From the NCBI GenBank assembly GCA_003153335.1, contig PLYG01000095.1:915-19404 (forward strand): a stretch of 18,490 nt of DNA. Reading direction: 5' to 3'. The notes beneath the pieces are model-generated. The model was not told where the DNA came from, searched no databases, and saw nothing but the letters and a program-made list of their open reading frames with translations. Positions within the stretch are counted from its first letter, which is position 1. Each line of letters begins with the position of its first letter. A program made the position numbers and the translations under genes. This DNA comes from Betaproteobacteria bacterium (GTDB taxonomy: Bacteria; Pseudomonadota; Gammaproteobacteria; Burkholderiales; Casimicrobiaceae). This document shows, one piece after another, positions 1-6,683 of the stretch.

Positions 1-112
1 CCCTCGGGGAGAAGGGTTGGGGATGAGGGAGCTTGGTACGCCGCGACGCAATGGACGCTCGCGATCAACCGACCTCCCTCACCCTCGGTCCCTCTCCCAG
101 AGGGGGAGGGAG
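1..112. repeat. Inverted-repeat intergenic element, copy A (cut by window edge)
   Basis: Both ends are near-palindromic G/C arms (CCCTCGGGGAGAAGGG on the left, CCCTCTCCCAGAGGGGGAGG on the right). They are followed or preceded by a GGGGATGAGGGA / CTCCCTCACCC type sequence, so the arms face each other. Related copies lie at 8668-8792 and 10183-10302. The centres also resemble one another around GCGCAATRGAC and CGCATCAAC, so this is a true repeat family rather than chance GC palindromes. The element stops about five bases from the stop codon of the dehydratase gene and may form a 3' stem-loop for that transcript. The left end is probably cut by the window edge. Confidence 0.8.
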
Positions 113-116
113 GAAG

Positions 117-1835
117 TCAGGCAACCGGCGCGACACTATCGATCATCTCCGGCGTCATGAAGTCAAAGTCGCAGCCTGCGTCGGCCTGCAGGACATGACC
201 GAGGTAGAGGCGGCGATAACCGGAAATATCCGCGGCGGGAAGCGGCGGCGCCAGCTTCGCGCGGCGCCGCTCGAGTTCATCCGGTGCGACGCAAAGCTCC
301 AGCGCGCGCTCGCCGACGTCGAGACGAATCATGTCACCGGTTTGGACGAGCGCCAGCGGTCCGCCCAGCGCGGCTTCGGGCACCACATGCAAGACGATGG
401 TGCCGAACGCCGTCCCGCTCATCCGCGCATCGGAAATCCGCACCATGTCCTTGACGCCCTGCTGGCCGAGCCTTTTCGGTATCGGGAGGTAACCGGCCTC
501 GGGCATGCCCGGCGCGCCCTTCGGACCCGCGTTGCGCAATACGAGCACGTCGTCCCGCGTCACGTCGAGATCCGGCGCATCGATGCGCGCGGCGAGATCC
601 TCAAGCGAATCGAACACGACGGCGCGCCCCGTGTGCTTGAGCAACGCGGGCGTCGCCGATGAATGCTTGATCACGGCGCCACCGGGCGCGAGATTGCCGC
701 GCAGCACCGCGATGCCGCCGCTGGGATAGATCGGATTGCCGGTCGAACGCACGACCTCCTGCCCCGGAACGATTTCCGCCGCGGCGATTTCCTGTCCCAG
801 CGTCTTGCCGGAAACGGTCGGCATGTCGAGATGCAATAGCGACTTCAGCTCGCGCAGCACCGCATTCAGGCCGCCCGCCTCATGCAAGTGCTCCATGTAA
901 TGCCGGCCCGATGGCTTGAGATCGACCAGCACCGGCACCTTGCGGCCGAGCGCGTCGAAGCGATCGAGATCGATCCGCACGCCCCGCCGCGCGGCGATGG
1001 CCGTCAGGTGAATCAGCGCGTTGGTCGAGCCGCCGATCGCGTGCAGCACGATGAGCGCGTTGGTGAAGGCCTTGGCTGTGAGAATCGCGTCGGGCCGCAC
1101 ATTGTTCCTGACCAACGTCACCGCGGTCGATCCCGTTGCTTCGGCGAGACGCAGCCGCTCGGAATGCACAGCCGGGATCGCCGCCGCGCCGGCCAAGCTC
1201 ATCCCCAGCGCTTCAGTGATGCAGGCCATGATGCTCGCGGTGACCATCACCATGCAGGTGCCGGCGGTGGGCGCCAGCCGCGCATTGACCGCATCGATTT
1301 CCTGTTGATCGATTTCGCCTGCGCGAAAGCGCGCCCAGAAGCGCCGGCAATCGGTACACGCGCCCAGCCGCTCGCCCTGGTGCGTGCGCGTAAGCATCGG
1401 GCCGGTCGGAATCACGATCGCCGGAACATTCGCCGACGCCGCCGCCATCAATTGCGCCGGAATGGTCTTGTCGCAGCCGCCGATGAGCACGACCGCGTCG
1501 ACCGGCTGGGCGCGGATCATCTCCTCGGTATCGAGCGCCATCAGGTTGCGCTGATACATGCTGGTCGGATAGGCAAACGACTCGTGGATCGAAATCGTCG
1601 GGAACTCCATCGGCAGCCCGCCGGCCAGCATCACCCCGCGCTTCACCGCGGCTATCAGTTGCGGCACCGTCGCGTGGCAGGGATTGAAATCGCTGTACGT
1701 GTTGGTGATGCCGATGATGGGGCGTTCCAGCGCGTCGTCCGAATAGCCCATGGCCTTGATGAAGGCCTTGCGCAGGAATAGCGAGAACGCCGCATCGCCG
1801 TAATTGGTGAGTCCGCGACGAATGCCGCTGCTCAT
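117..1835 (-). CDS. IlvD/Edd-family dehydratase, probably for a sugar acid (L-arabonate dehydratase-like)
   Basis: This 572-residue protein matches the IlvD/Edd dehydratase family, which removes water from 2,3-dihydroxy acids to give 2-keto-3-deoxy acids. Three cysteines sit where the family binds its Fe-S cluster: C53 (NPCHATVP), C121 (GGCDKTIPA) and C194 (AGTCMVMVTAS). The catalytic serine is S473 in DARMSGTAFG, and GGSTNALIHL is also present. Length and motif spacing fit the sugar-acid branch (L-arabonate, D-xylonate) better than branched-chain amino acid synthesis, and the adjacent DapA-type lyase agrees. The ATG at 1835 overlaps the stop of the upstream lyase gene as ATGA, suggesting translational coupling. 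The frame stays open to about 2126, but that stretch lies inside the lyase gene and is not family sequence. The exact substrate is inferred. Confidence 0.92.
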   Translation of the reverse strand: MSSGIRRGLTNYGDAAFSLFLRKAFIKAMGYSDDALERPIIGITNTYSDFNPCHATVPQLIAAVKRGVMLAGGLPMEFPTISIHESFAYPTSMYQRNLMALDTEEMIRAQPVDAVVLIGGCDKTIPAQLMAAASANVPAIVIPTGPMLTRTHQGERLGACTDCRRFWARFRAGEIDQQEIDAVNARLAPTAGTCMVMVTASIMACITEALGMSLAGAAAIPAVHSERLRLAEATGSTAVTLVRNNVRPDAILTAKAFTNALIVLHAIGGSTNALIHLTAIAARRGVRIDLDRFDALGRKVPVLVDLKPSGRHYMEHLHEAGGLNAVLRELKSLLHLDMPTVSGKTLGQEIAAAEIVPGQEVVRSTGNPIYPSGGIAVLRGNLAPGGAVIKHSSATPALLKHTGRAVVFDSLEDLAARIDAPDLDVTRDDVLVLRNAGPKGAPGMPEAGYLPIPKRLGQQGVKDMVRISDARMSGTAFGTIVLHVVPEAALGGPLALVQTGDMIRLDVGERALELCVAPDELERRRAKLAPPLPAADISGYRRLYLGHVLQADAGCDFDFMTPEMIDSVAPVA

Positions 1836-2758
1836 GCCACAGCGACCGACTGGCCCAGTTCGAAGTGGAGCGCTCCGAGCGCGCTGAAGAGCTGGGACCT
1901 GGCCTCGTTCGACAGCGCAACGAGCGGCGGCCGCACGACGTTCCAATCCGGCGCCCCCTGCAGTCGCGCGAGGATCGCCTTGTTGGCGGGGACCAGCGGA
2001 AACTTCTGCACTGCCGCGCGCAGGGCGGTGAGCTGCTGCTGCATCGCATCGGCCGCGGGCGTCTTCCAGGCGTCGATCAGCGCCCGCATTGCGGCGACGT
2101 TGACGTTCGCGGTGGCCGAGATACAACCCGCGCCACCCAGTCGCAGCCCGTCGAGCAGATAGGTTTCGCTGCCCGGAAACACTTCGAAATCGGGGAACTC
2201 CTGCAACAGCGCCTGCGTATTTTTCCAGTCGCCGGAGCTGTCCTTGATCCCGACGACAATGCCGGGAAAGCTCTTGAGCAGACGCGCGATCAGTGACAGC
2301 GAAAAGCCGACACCGGCCATCGGCGGAATGTGATAGAGATAAACGCGCAGCCGCTTGTCGGCGACGCGCTGGATCAGTTCGGCAATGCCCGCGTAAAGAC
2401 CGTCGTCGCTGACGCCCTTGTAATAAAACGGCGGCAGCAACAACACGCCCATGCAGTCATGCTCGACCGCGTGCCGCGTGAGCGCAGCGGTGTCCGGCAG
2501 CGCGCAGCAGCCGGTCCCGGGCATCAGCACGCCGGGACTGATCCCGCTGTCGATCAATTGTTCGAGCGTCGCCATCCGCTCGCCGGCGGAGAGCGAATTC
2601 GCTTCGCTGGTCGTGCCGAACACGGCGAGCCCGTTGGCCCCCTCGTCCAGCAGCCACCGGCAATGCGCGACAAAGCGCTCGCCATCGACTGAGAGATCGG
2701 CATGAAACGGGGTCGATGCCGGGACGAAGACACCGCGGGGAGTTTGATTGGTACGCAT
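1832..2758 (-). CDS. DapA/NanA-superfamily lyase (2-keto-3-deoxy acid aldolase or dehydratase)
   Basis: This 308-residue TIM-barrel protein belongs to the dihydrodipicolinate synthase / N-acetylneuraminate lyase superfamily, whose members work through a Schiff base on lysine. The Schiff-base lysine is K172 (VVGIKDSSGD), the catalytic tyrosine is Y142 (YLYHIPP), and the substrate-carboxylate loop is FGTTSEANSL at 47-56. It is probably not the lysine-biosynthesis enzyme: it lies in a catabolic operon and overlaps a sugar-acid dehydratase by four bases. Cleavage or dehydration of a 2-keto-3-deoxy sugar acid is the likely role. The ATG at 2758 is preferred because AAGGAG lies nine bases upstream. 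A GTG at 2779 would extend the protein by seven residues but would place that ribosome site inside the gene. Confidence 0.9.
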   Translation of the reverse strand: MRTNQTPRGVFVPASTPFHADLSVDGERFVAHCRWLLDEGANGLAVFGTTSEANSLSAGERMATLEQLIDSGISPGVLMPGTGCCALPDTAALTRHAVEHDCMGVLLLPPFYYKGVSDDGLYAGIAELIQRVADKRLRVYLYHIPPMAGVGFSLSLIARLLKSFPGIVVGIKDSSGDWKNTQALLQEFPDFEVFPGSETYLLDGLRLGGAGCISATANVNVAAMRALIDAWKTPAADAMQQQLTALRAAVQKFPLVPANKAILARLQGAPDWNVVRPPLVALSNEARSQLFSALGALHFELGQSVAVA

Positions 2759-2767
2759 GGGGAGTTG

Positions 2768-2787
2768 CTCCTTAGACACGAGGTGTC
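2768..2787 (-). promoter_or_regulatory. Shine-Dalgarno and adjoining 13-bp palindrome before the lyase gene
   Basis: On the minus strand AAGGAG (2768-2773) is placed nine bases before the lyase ATG and decides the start. One base upstream is a perfect 5-3-5 palindrome, GACAC-CTC-GTGTC (2775-2787), which could be a small hairpin or an operator half-site pair. AT-rich sequence follows upstream at 2788-2806, so an internal promoter for the lyase-dehydratase pair is possible, but no convincing -35/-10 pair was found. Confidence 0.35.
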
Positions 2788-2806
2788 ATTAAAACATAAT
2801 GTGTGT

Positions 2807-2938
2807 AGATGGGTCGAGCGCAGCGATACCCATCTCGTCGAATCGTACGGCACCGGCGGCGCGGGGCGATTTTCCTCTTGCTCGCCACACGTAAAGTTCT
2901 TCTCGAGCTGGCAGATGGGTATCGCTGCGCTCGACCCA
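2807..2938. repeat. Inverted-repeat element (GGGTCGAGCGCAGCGATACCC family)
   Basis: A 26-base sequence at 2810-2835 is repeated as an exact reverse complement at 2913-2938, with a 77-base spacer. Each arm is itself an imperfect palindrome (ATGGGT...ACCCAT). I recall this GGGTCGAGCGCAGCGATACCC repeat as scattered widely in intergenic DNA of beta- and gammaproteobacteria, but I cannot search here. It fills the gap between the RidA-family gene and the lyase gene. In mRNA the two arms would fold into a long hairpin or two smaller ones, which may affect stability or expression of the genes on either side. Confidence 0.85.
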
Positions 2939-2940
2939 CC

Positions 2941-3321
2941 CTACTTCACGGCGGCGGTGATAATGACTTCCACCTTCATGTCGGGGCTGCCGAGGTCGCA
3001 GGCGCCGCAGGCGCGGACGGGGGGACTGTCCTGATCCACCCAGGCGTCCCATACCGCATTCATTTCGGCAAAGTAGCGCATGTCGGCGATCATGACGTGC
3101 GCCATCAGTATCCTCGACTTGTCGCTGCCCGCCAGAGCGAGGCGCTCGTCGACGCGTTTGAGCAACTGCTGGGTCTGCACGGCAATCGTTGCGCCTGGAT
3201 CGAACGGCCTGTCGGGTGTCGCAGCGAAGTAGACGGTACCGTTGTGCACCGAGATCTGGCTGGCCCGTGACCGCAACTGGTCTCCCCCGGCCGGATTGCG
3301 GCCGATACGTTTGATGTCCAT
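2941..3321 (-). CDS. RidA family (YjgF/YER057c/UK114) imine/enamine deaminase
   Basis: This 126-residue protein has the length and C-terminal signature of the Rid family, which hydrolyses reactive imines or enamines to ketones plus ammonia. The substrate-carboxylate arginine is R103 in PPVRACGACDL, and the acidic residue of the C-terminal strand is E118 (MKVEVIITAAV). Both correspond to key positions of RidA (R105 and E120 in E. coli numbering, from memory). GAGGAG six bases before the ATG supports the start. It lies just downstream of a DAO-family flavoprotein, which fits clearing of the imine product of that enzyme. The stop codon lies directly at the edge of the 2807-2938 repeat. Subfamily (RidA itself or Rid1-7) is not resolved. 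Confidence 0.88.
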   Translation of the reverse strand: MDIKRIGRNPAGGDQLRSRASQISVHNGTVYFAATPDRPFDPGATIAVQTQQLLKRVDERLALAGSDKSRILMAHVMIADMRYFAEMNAVWDAWVDQDSPPVRACGACDLGSPDMKVEVIITAAVK

Positions 3322-3339
3322 GCTTTTCTCCTCGTAATT

Positions 3340-3406
3340 GGGGACAGACCACGTTTATTTTTTGCGATCAGTCAAAACAACTGCATGAAAAACGTGGTCT
3401 GTCCCC
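3340..3406. repeat. REP-like inverted repeat (GGGGACAGACCACGTTT)
   Basis: GGGGACAGACCACGTTT at 3340-3356 is matched by its exact reverse complement at 3390-3406, giving 17-base arms around a 33-base centre. I recall this sequence as a common REP-type element in betaproteobacterial intergenic regions. It sits in the 132-base gap between the flavoprotein and RidA-family genes and would form a stable hairpin in their shared transcript. Confidence 0.85.
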
Positions 3407-3433
3407 TTTTTTCTTGTGTCCCCTTTTTTCTTG
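3400..3433. repeat. 17-bp perfect tandem duplication at the REP edge
   Basis: TGTCCCCTTTTTTCTTG occurs at 3400-3416 and again, directly abutting, at 3417-3433. The first unit overlaps the end of the right REP arm by seven bases. The duplication therefore copied the outer end of the REP arm plus its flank, as expected from replication slippage or imprecise REP movement. Confidence 0.85.
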
Positions 3434-3453
3434 AATTGTTGGACGCCGCTCAA

Positions 3454-4698
3454 CTAAAAACGGCTGCTTGAATACGGAGCGGCATCGATGCCCGGCGGCT
3501 CACCGTTGATGAGCCGGGATACGAGACGCGCGCTGGGCGGTCCGCCGGTCATGCCGAAATGGCCGTGGCCGAAGGCGAGAAAGAGTCCCGGCTGACCCGG
3601 CGCTTCGCCGAGAATCGGCAGGCTGTCGGGCGTCGACGGGCGATGGCCCATCCAGTAGCGAGGCTCGCCGGTTTGCAGCGTGGGAAAAATGCGCTTCGCG
3701 TGTCTGACCAGCAGCATCGCGCGCCGCTCATCGGGGGCCGCACACAGCCCACCGATTTCGACTGTTCCCCCGGCGCGCAAGCCATCCTCCATCGGCGTCA
3801 GGCCGAAGCCGCGATTCTTGATCGACATGGGTATGCGCAACGTAATGTTAGGCGACGGCATCATCGCGTGATAGCCGCGCTCGGTTTCCAGTGGCACCTT
3901 GATTCCAAGCGGGTCCAGCAACTCGCAGGTCCAAGCACCCGTCGCGACCACAATGCGCTGCGCCGTCCGGTTGGCGAGGTTGGTCATGATCATGAACCCT
4001 GCGGCGCCGCCGCGCGGGATGATTTTCATCGCCCGCTCGGCGATGATTTCTCCACCAGCGGCAACCAGCAGTTTCCCGAGAGTCTGGACCAGGCGCTGCG
4101 GGCTGACAGTGAATGCATTGCCCGGAATCAGCAATCCCCGGGTGATGTCCGGCGCGATTTCCGGATAGATCTGACGCAGGGCATCGCCGTTGAGCGGCTC
4201 GGCGCGGATGCCGTGCCGCTCGGCAATCGCCATTTCGATCGCGGATTCCGCGCCCGCGCCTTCCCAGATCCGCACCTGGCCGACCGGGCGTATCAGGTCG
4301 GCATAGAGATCCGTGTCGAGCAATTCGCGCCAGCAGGTGAGCGAATCCCGATGCAGCGCGCGCAGCGCGTCCGAGATCTGGAGCACGCGCGACATGCGGC
4401 TGGCCTCGAGCCAGCGCAGCAGCCACGGCAAGGCGCGCGGAAAATAGGACGGCCTGACGGTCAGCGGGCCCTCACTATCGGCCAGCCAGCCGGGGACCTT
4501 GCGCAGCATGCCGGGCAATGCGATGGGCACGGCGGTGTCGCTGCTGATCAGCCCCCCATTGCCGTACGAAGCGCCGCCCGCCGGCGGCAGCGGATCGATG
4601 ACGGTGACGCTGTGCCCCGAACGTTGCAGGTAAAGCGCCGTCGACAGGCCGACGACGCCCGCGCCGAGCACTATGGTCGTGGGCTTGCTGGTGTCCAT
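3454..4698 (-). CDS. FAD-dependent DadA-like D-amino-acid / amine dehydrogenase (DAO family)
   Basis: This 414-residue protein has an N-terminal dinucleotide-binding fold: VLGAGVVGLSTALYL with glycines G12, G14 and G17, ending at acidic D35. A flavin-contact stretch GASYGNGGLIS follows at 42-52. The C-terminus (LFLAFGHGHFGMTGG, then a tail ending in SSSRF) is typical of DadA-like members of the DAO family. Such enzymes oxidise an amino acid or secondary amine to an imine and pass electrons to the respiratory chain or oxygen. The N-terminus lacks an obvious signal, so it is probably cytoplasmic or membrane-peripheral. The start has GAGGAG 11 bases upstream and lies 13 bases after the M24 gene stop, so the two are co-transcribed. 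Sarcosine-oxidase-like or glycine-oxidase-like activity is equally possible; the substrate is unknown. Confidence 0.87.
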   Translation of the reverse strand: MDTSKPTTIVLGAGVVGLSTALYLQRSGHSVTVIDPLPPAGGASYGNGGLISSDTAVPIALPGMLRKVPGWLADSEGPLTVRPSYFPRALPWLLRWLEASRMSRVLQISDALRALHRDSLTCWRELLDTDLYADLIRPVGQVRIWEGAGAESAIEMAIAERHGIRAEPLNGDALRQIYPEIAPDITRGLLIPGNAFTVSPQRLVQTLGKLLVAAGGEIIAERAMKIIPRGGAAGFMIMTNLANRTAQRIVVATGAWTCELLDPLGIKVPLETERGYHAMMPSPNITLRIPMSIKNRGFGLTPMEDGLRAGGTVEIGGLCAAPDERRAMLLVRHAKRIFPTLQTGEPRYWMGHRPSTPDSLPILGEAPGQPGLFLAFGHGHFGMTGGPPSARLVSRLINGEPPGIDAAPYSSSRF

Positions 4699-4711
4699 TT
4701 TTGGTTTCTCC

Positions 4712-5854
4712 TCAATGGTTGATGATCAGAGTGCGGGGCAGACGGGTCAGGCGCTCGGGTCCCTGGTCGGTCACGAGCACGGTTTCGCTGAACGATGCGC
4801 CTTGCGCCGAGGCGTACATGTGGAACACCATCTGCGGCTCGAGCCGCCACGTAGCACCTGGATGAAAAATCCGGGTGAAGTCGCTGGTCCGCGGTCCCGC
4901 ATGGGAATAGAAGCCCAGCGTGTAGCCGCTGATGTTGTCGAACGACGCCCGCAGGCCGGACTCGATCACGCCATGGCGCAGGATCGCGTCCACATCCTCG
5001 GCGATCGCGCCCGGTTGCATCGCCGCGATCTGGCGGTCCTGCAGACCGGAGAGCAGTGTGGCCGCGTTTTCCAGTTCCATCGATGGCGTTCCGACCACCG
5101 CGCAGCGCATCAGCCGCGCGCTATAGCCCGACACGCGCGGCGTCAATTCGATATGCACCACATCGCCCTCGGCCAGCGGCCTGTCCTCGAGATGCCCGTG
5201 CAAAAAATCCCAGCCGCAGCCGGCAGAGATCGGGCCCGGCGGGCTCGGATCGGCGCCCAGTTCGATGAATGCAGCAGCAGCGGCCTTGGCCGCGTCGCGC
5301 TGCGAAGCGTCGCGCACGCATGCGGCCGCGGCACGCACCATGGCCTGGTCGGCAACGCCGGCCGCGCGCCTGAGCAACGCGATTTCCGCCGGCGACTTGG
5401 TCAGCCGCAGTTCCCAGATGACATTGCCGAGATCGACAAACTGCGCATCGGGAAACGCCTCGCGCAAGCGAGAGAAACGGGCAACAGGCATGCAGTACGA
5501 GCCGAAATCCAGACCGATTCTCGCGCCTTGCAGCCCCCTCTTCGCCAGCGCCAGGGCGAGCACGGGCATCGGGTCTTCCCAATCGCGGAACGTCGGCACG
5601 TCGGTGATCCAGGTCCGTTGCCGGCAAGGGCTCGCATCGAGCGCCCGAATCAGGAAAAACGGCTCACCCTCGAGCGGCACGCCCACGCAGCGCCAGCGAT
5701 TCTCGGAGTTGCCGAACCCGGATAGCCACGTCATCGCCTCGATTTCATCGAACAGCGCGACGTCGACGCCGGTCCCGTGCATCCGCGCCCGCAGCCGGGC
5801 GATGCGGCCGCTGAATTCGGCCGCGTCGAAATGGGGATGCCTGCCAGCCTGCAT
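4712..5854 (-). CDS. M24-family (creatinase / ectoine-hydrolase-like) hydrolase without the usual metal ligands
   Basis: This 380-residue protein has an N-terminal creatinase-type domain (about 1-150) and a C-terminal pita-bread domain (about 155-370). Metallopeptidase members bind two metals with D, D, H, E and E. Here the first Asp is E236 (DVVHIEL), the second is replaced by A246 (GYSARLMR), and the first Glu position reads M346 (FHMYAS). Only E357 (SETVLVTDQG) is clearly kept. The run GYTLGFYSHAG...LEPQMVFHM resembles DoeA / creatinase-like members rather than prolidase. H219 and H221 in LHGHLEDRPL are candidates for the catalytic histidine used by metal-free creatinase. It probably hydrolyses an amide or amidine-like C-N bond in a small molecule. 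It lies between the ABC permease and flavoprotein genes with gaps of about 12 bases. Confidence 0.85.
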   Translation of the reverse strand: MQAGRHPHFDAAEFSGRIARLRARMHGTGVDVALFDEIEAMTWLSGFGNSENRWRCVGVPLEGEPFFLIRALDASPCRQRTWITDVPTFRDWEDPMPVLALALAKRGLQGARIGLDFGSYCMPVARFSRLREAFPDAQFVDLGNVIWELRLTKSPAEIALLRRAAGVADQAMVRAAAACVRDASQRDAAKAAAAAFIELGADPSPPGPISAGCGWDFLHGHLEDRPLAEGDVVHIELTPRVSGYSARLMRCAVVGTPSMELENAATLLSGLQDRQIAAMQPGAIAEDVDAILRHGVIESGLRASFDNISGYTLGFYSHAGPRTSDFTRIFHPGATWRLEPQMVFHMYASAQGASFSETVLVTDQGPERLTRLPRTLIINH

Positions 5855-5866
5855 CAGGGGGCCTCG

Positions 5867-6679
5867 TTACCGGACATTGGAGTAACTCGCCAACCGCGCC
5901 TGTCTCGCCTGACGCACGAAGGCGTCAAGCAGGAGCACAACGCCGGTCACGCCGATCAGGAACGCGCTCACCGCGGCAATGACCGGCTCCACCTGCAGAT
6001 GCAGGCTGTTCCAGATGCGAACGGGCAGCGTCTCCGACCGCACACCGGCCAGAAACAGTGAAATGATCAGTTCGTCGAACGACGCCAGAAAGGCGAACAG
6101 CGCTGAAGACAGAATGCCGGGGAAGGCGAGCGGGATCACGACCTTGGTGAACACTCCGAACCGGCTGCTGCCCAGGCTCAACGCCGCGCGCTCAAGATTG
6201 ACATCGACGCCTTGCAGCGACGAGAGCAGGATCAGCAACACAATGGGCAACGCAACGGTCGCATGGCAGAGGCCGATCCAGACAACATTGCCCACCAGCT
6301 TGAGCGGCCCCGACAGGAAGTACATCGCGATCGCCGTGATCACATGGGGAATGATGATGGGCAGCAGCATGAACGAGAGCAGCAGCTTCTTCGCCCGCAT
6401 GTCGCCGCGCACAAAGGCGTAGGCCGCAAAAAAGCCGAGCACCGTCGCGATCACGCAGGCGATTGAAGCAATCAGCACGCTGGACCACAGCGCCCGCTGC
6501 CAGCGCGGGTCGCCGAAAAAGGTGGCGAACCACCGCAGCGAATACGATTCGGGCGGAAATTTGAGATAACCCTGATGGCCGAACGCCAGAATGATCACGA
6601 TCACGATAGGCAACATCAGCACCAGGCACGCGACGGTGACGTAGGCGGACAGGCTGCGCGTGGGGCCGGTGGTGGTCAT
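5867..6679 (-). CDS. ABC transporter inner-membrane permease, PotC-like
   Basis: This 270-residue protein has about six hydrophobic segments (roughly 10-33, 65-90, 97-122, 130-155, 185-210, 235-255). A cytoplasmic EAA loop, LERAALSLGSSRFGVF, is followed by a proline-glycine turn (PLAFPGI). This is the binding-protein-dependent transport permease fold that couples to the ATPase. Length and the N-terminal pattern fit the PotC/YdcV branch, which imports polyamines and related cations. The gene starts four bases after the stop of the other permease gene and ends 12 bases before the M24 gene, so it is plainly inside the operon. Substrate specificity cannot be read from the permease. Confidence 0.93.
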   Translation of the reverse strand: MTTTGPTRSLSAYVTVACLVLMLPIVIVIILAFGHQGYLKFPPESYSLRWFATFFGDPRWQRALWSSVLIASIACVIATVLGFFAAYAFVRGDMRAKKLLLSFMLLPIIIPHVITAIAMYFLSGPLKLVGNVVWIGLCHATVALPIVLLILLSSLQGVDVNLERAALSLGSSRFGVFTKVVIPLAFPGILSSALFAFLASFDELIISLFLAGVRSETLPVRIWNSLHLQVEPVIAAVSAFLIGVTGVVLLLDAFVRQARQARLASYSNVR

Positions 6680-6683
6680 CGCT

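Noticed and set aside
33..662. 209-codon plus-strand frame from repeat A into the dehydratase
   Set aside because: It starts in repeat sequence (typical SPRGGG translation) and runs antisense to the dehydratase.
1836..2126. 97-residue N-terminal extension of the dehydratase frame
   Set aside because: It lies within the lyase coding sequence in another frame; the family N-terminus begins at the ATG at 1835, which overlaps the lyase stop.
1832..2758. Lysine-pathway dihydrodipicolinate synthase
   Set aside because: GTTSEA loop and context with a sugar-acid dehydratase in an import operon point to catabolism instead.
2789..3352. Frame through the RidA-family gene and the repeat (WVERSDTHL-type translation)
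   Set aside because: This is the characteristic junk translation of the GGGTCGAGCGC repeat plus a shadow of the RidA-family gene.
3400..3433. CRISPR-like short direct repeats
   Set aside because: Only two abutting 17-base units with no spacers and no cas gene; a simple tandem duplication.
3559..4722. 387-codon plus-strand frame opposite the flavoprotein
   Set aside because: Antisense shadow without motifs; the flavoprotein has an intact FAD fold and ribosome site.
4712..5854. Xaa-Pro aminopeptidase / prolidase assignment for the M24 gene
   Set aside because: Several metal ligands are missing, so peptidase chemistry of that type is unlikely.
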